Assembly: GCA_002441285.1 (NCBI GenBank)
Contig: DJVR01000053.1
Coordinates: forward strand, 1-17,012
Direction of reading: 5' to 3'
Length of the DNA: 17,012 bases
Origin: Candidatus Atribacteria bacterium UBA6251
Lineage (GTDB): Bacteria > Atribacterota > Phoenicimicrobiia > Phoenicimicrobiales > Phoenicimicrobiaceae
Below the pieces are notes generated by a model. The model did no database searches, was not told the origin of the DNA, and worked only from the letters and a program-made list of their open reading frames with translations. Position 1 is the stretch's first letter. Every line of letters starts with the position of its first letter. Position numbers and translations under genes: made by a program. Below are positions 15,770-17,012 of the stretch, piece after piece.

Positions 15770-16477
15770 TTACTCTTTAAGCATATCCTTTCCCACACCA
15801 GATAAATGAAAATACATCGCTTTGCGAGCAGACTTTTCATCTCTATTTTTTATTGCTTCTACAATGGCTGCATGCTCTTTTAGATATTTTTCTGGATAAC
15901 CAGGTAGGTTCCAGGTCTTTTTTTTCATATTAACCCATAATCTTTCTTTTAAAAGATCACATAAATTGAGCATAACAGAAAATAATAAATTATTATGTGC
16001 AGCCTTGGCAATATTAATATGAAATTCTCGATCTATCTCCATCATTTTTGGAATATTTCCAAGTGCTTCTTTCATATTATTCAAGGAAAGCTCAATATTG
16101 GCTATATCCTCTGACGAACATTTTTTACTGGCTAAGCCAGCAATCTCTGTTTCTACAACTTTTCTTGCCTCTAATAATTCAAAAGGGCTTTCTTCTTGTT
16201 CTAATTCTAAAATCTCATGTTCATAAAAAACAGAAGATAAGTTATTATCTTTAATAAAGTTCCCTTTTCCTACCTTTCTTTCAGCTATGCCCAAAATCTC
16301 TAATGCACTCATAGCTTCCCTTACTGAAGGGCGAGAGGTACCAAATTGTTTTGCCAGTTCTTGTTCAGGAGGGAGTTTATCACCAGGTTTTAACTTGCCC
16401 TCTTTGATAAGATCTCTGATTTGCTCAACAATTTTAATATATACTTTTTCTGGTTTAATTTTATTAAAAATTTTCAT
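15770..16477 (-). CDS. GntR-family transcription regulator, FadR/FCD subfamily
   Basis: 235 aa. The N-terminal winged helix (about 9-75) contains the GntR signature LKPGDKLPPEQELAKQFGTS followed by RPSVREAMSALE. The C-terminal all-helical FCD domain (about 98-230) has the metal-site residues D149, H153, H202 and H224. FCD regulators sense small organic acids, often sugar acids, and usually repress until ligand binds. It heads the group with the TIM-barrel isomerase and transketolase, its likely targets. ATG 16477 is preceded by GGTGG. The ligand cannot be read from sequence. Confidence 0.9.
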   Translation of the reverse strand: MKIFNKIKPEKVYIKIVEQIRDLIKEGKLKPGDKLPPEQELAKQFGTSRPSVREAMSALEILGIAERKVGKGNFIKDNNLSSVFYEHEILELEQEESPFELLEARKVVETEIAGLASKKCSSEDIANIELSLNNMKEALGNIPKMMEIDREFHINIAKAAHNNLLFSVMLNLCDLLKERLWVNMKKKTWNLPGYPEKYLKEHAAIVEAIKNRDEKSARKAMYFHLSGVGKDMLKE

Positions 16478-16524
16478 CCACCTATCCTTTTTTAAATATT
16501 TTAAGACCCTTTATTTTTATTTAT

Positions 16525-16553
16525 ATTATATATATTGTCATACAATATTACAA
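16525..16553 (-). promoter_or_regulatory. Promoter of the GntR gene with an internal operator
   Basis: On the minus strand TTGTAA (16553-16548), 17 bases, TATAAT (16530-16525). The spacer is filled by TATTGT-ATG-ACAATA (16547-16533), an imperfectly centred inverted repeat that contains TTGTATGACAA. This fits the TnGTnnnACnA operator pattern of FadR-type GntR regulators exactly. A regulator bound there would block polymerase, so autorepression is likely. Confidence 0.65.
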
Positions 16554-16604
16554 TATTATTATATAAATAACTATTACCATTGTCAAATCTTTTCTTACTT
16601 GTTC

Positions 16605-16629
16605 GTGTCAACAACTTGTGGGTACTTTT
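16605..16629 (+). repeat. Insertion-sequence end, second copy
   Basis: GTGTCAACAACTTGTGGG followed by TACTTTT resembles 52-74 and is placed the same way beyond a related minus-strand transposase remnant that ends at 16766. It marks the outer edge of an element extending right, past the window. Confidence 0.45.
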
Positions 16630-16765
16630 CCTTACCTCAAAAATTAGGGAAATTAATTCAAGTTACAGAGTAAGCGATGATAAGTAAATTCTAACAGTAA
16701 AATGAGCATAATAATAGCAATACATTCTAATGATACACTCCTATATCTTTTTGTTCATCATTTAA

Positions 16766-17012
16766 TTAATGAATACTAACTAGCTCCTTTAATTGTTTCA
16801 CCCAGCCTCTGTCCTGGTGGGGACCTACCAATACCGGAAGAGAATACTGTTTATCATATTTATCCTCTTTTGACAGGTGAACTTCTTCTTGAGGTTTAAT
16901 TTGTTTGAAGATCAGCTCCTCCTCTTTGATAGGCCAGAAGTCATCCCAGTCATTCTTTGGCTAAATTCAGAGCTACGGAAGGGCTCCAGCTCATGCCTCT
17001 TTTTTTGAAGCG
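16766..17012 (-). pseudogene. Decayed transposase C-terminus, UPF0236/ISLre2-like, continuing past the window edge
   Basis: From the window edge the minus strand reads RFKKRGMSWSPSVALNLA then KE and a stop. The K/R-x-R-G-M-S-W-S pattern followed by a helix is the C-terminus I associate with the UPF0236 transposases of ISLre2 elements. With a one-base shift near 16951-16956 the frame continues NDWDDFWPIKEEE and later LPVLVGPHQDRGWV, to a TAA at 16766-16768. That tail is homologous to the remnant at 228-478. The frameshift implies an inactive element, but the 5' part lies outside the window. Confidence 0.52.

Noticed and set aside
1..17012. CRISPR array, tRNA or rRNA genes
   Set aside because: No regularly spaced identical repeats and no cloverleaf or rRNA-like segments were seen on reading either strand.

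Overview
AT-rich bacterial DNA in two unlike halves. Positions 1 to about 8.1 kb are accessory DNA; about 8.2 to 16.5 kb is an ordinary, densely packed chromosomal region on the minus strand. The gene content (class 1B dihydroorotate dehydrogenase PyrD/PyrK, PyrR with an RNA attenuator, a long one-piece transketolase, Shine-Dalgarno sites close to AAGGAGG) suggests a low-GC anaerobe of the Firmicutes or an uncultured lineage such as Atribacterota. No rRNA or other marker is present, so the lineage is inference.

Left half: I read it as a degraded mobile integron. On the minus strand at about 479-693 lies the decayed N-terminal (core-binding) domain of a tyrosine recombinase, cut off by a decayed transposase 3' end (228-478). 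Facing away from it are two candidate outward promoters, a presumed attI with its exchange point at G819/T820, and four plus-strand cassettes each followed by an attC-like palindrome: (1) a PD-(D/E)XK gene resembling DUF6602, broken by two frameshifts; (2) a small SRPBCC-like gene with a poly-A frameshift; (3) a two-gene restriction-modification unit, DNA methyltransferase plus SAP/PD-(D/E)XK nuclease; (4) a 1009-aa protein with a DUF262 (ParB-like) domain, an HNH domain and a C-terminal PLD-like domain. The strongest evidence is that the first bases of each of cassettes 1 to 3 are complementary to the left arm of that cassette's own attC (7/7, 18/18 and 15/17 bases). That is expected if each unit once existed as a circle closed at that point. 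Three of the four cassettes look like anti-phage functions. IS-end-like sequences in inverted orientation (52-74 and 8065-8087) bracket the array.

Right half: the pyrimidine operon pyrR-pyrK-pyrD-pyrF-pyrE, transcribed leftwards from a promoter near 12100 through a PyrR-type attenuator (11958-12031). Upstream and in the same direction is a sugar-metabolism group: a FadR-type GntR regulator with its likely operator inside its own promoter, a xylose-isomerase-like TIM-barrel enzyme, transketolase, and a cyclophilin-like protein of unknown function. At the right edge is a second decayed transposase 3' end (16766-17012) with its IS end (16605-16629), in the same orientation as the one at the left edge.
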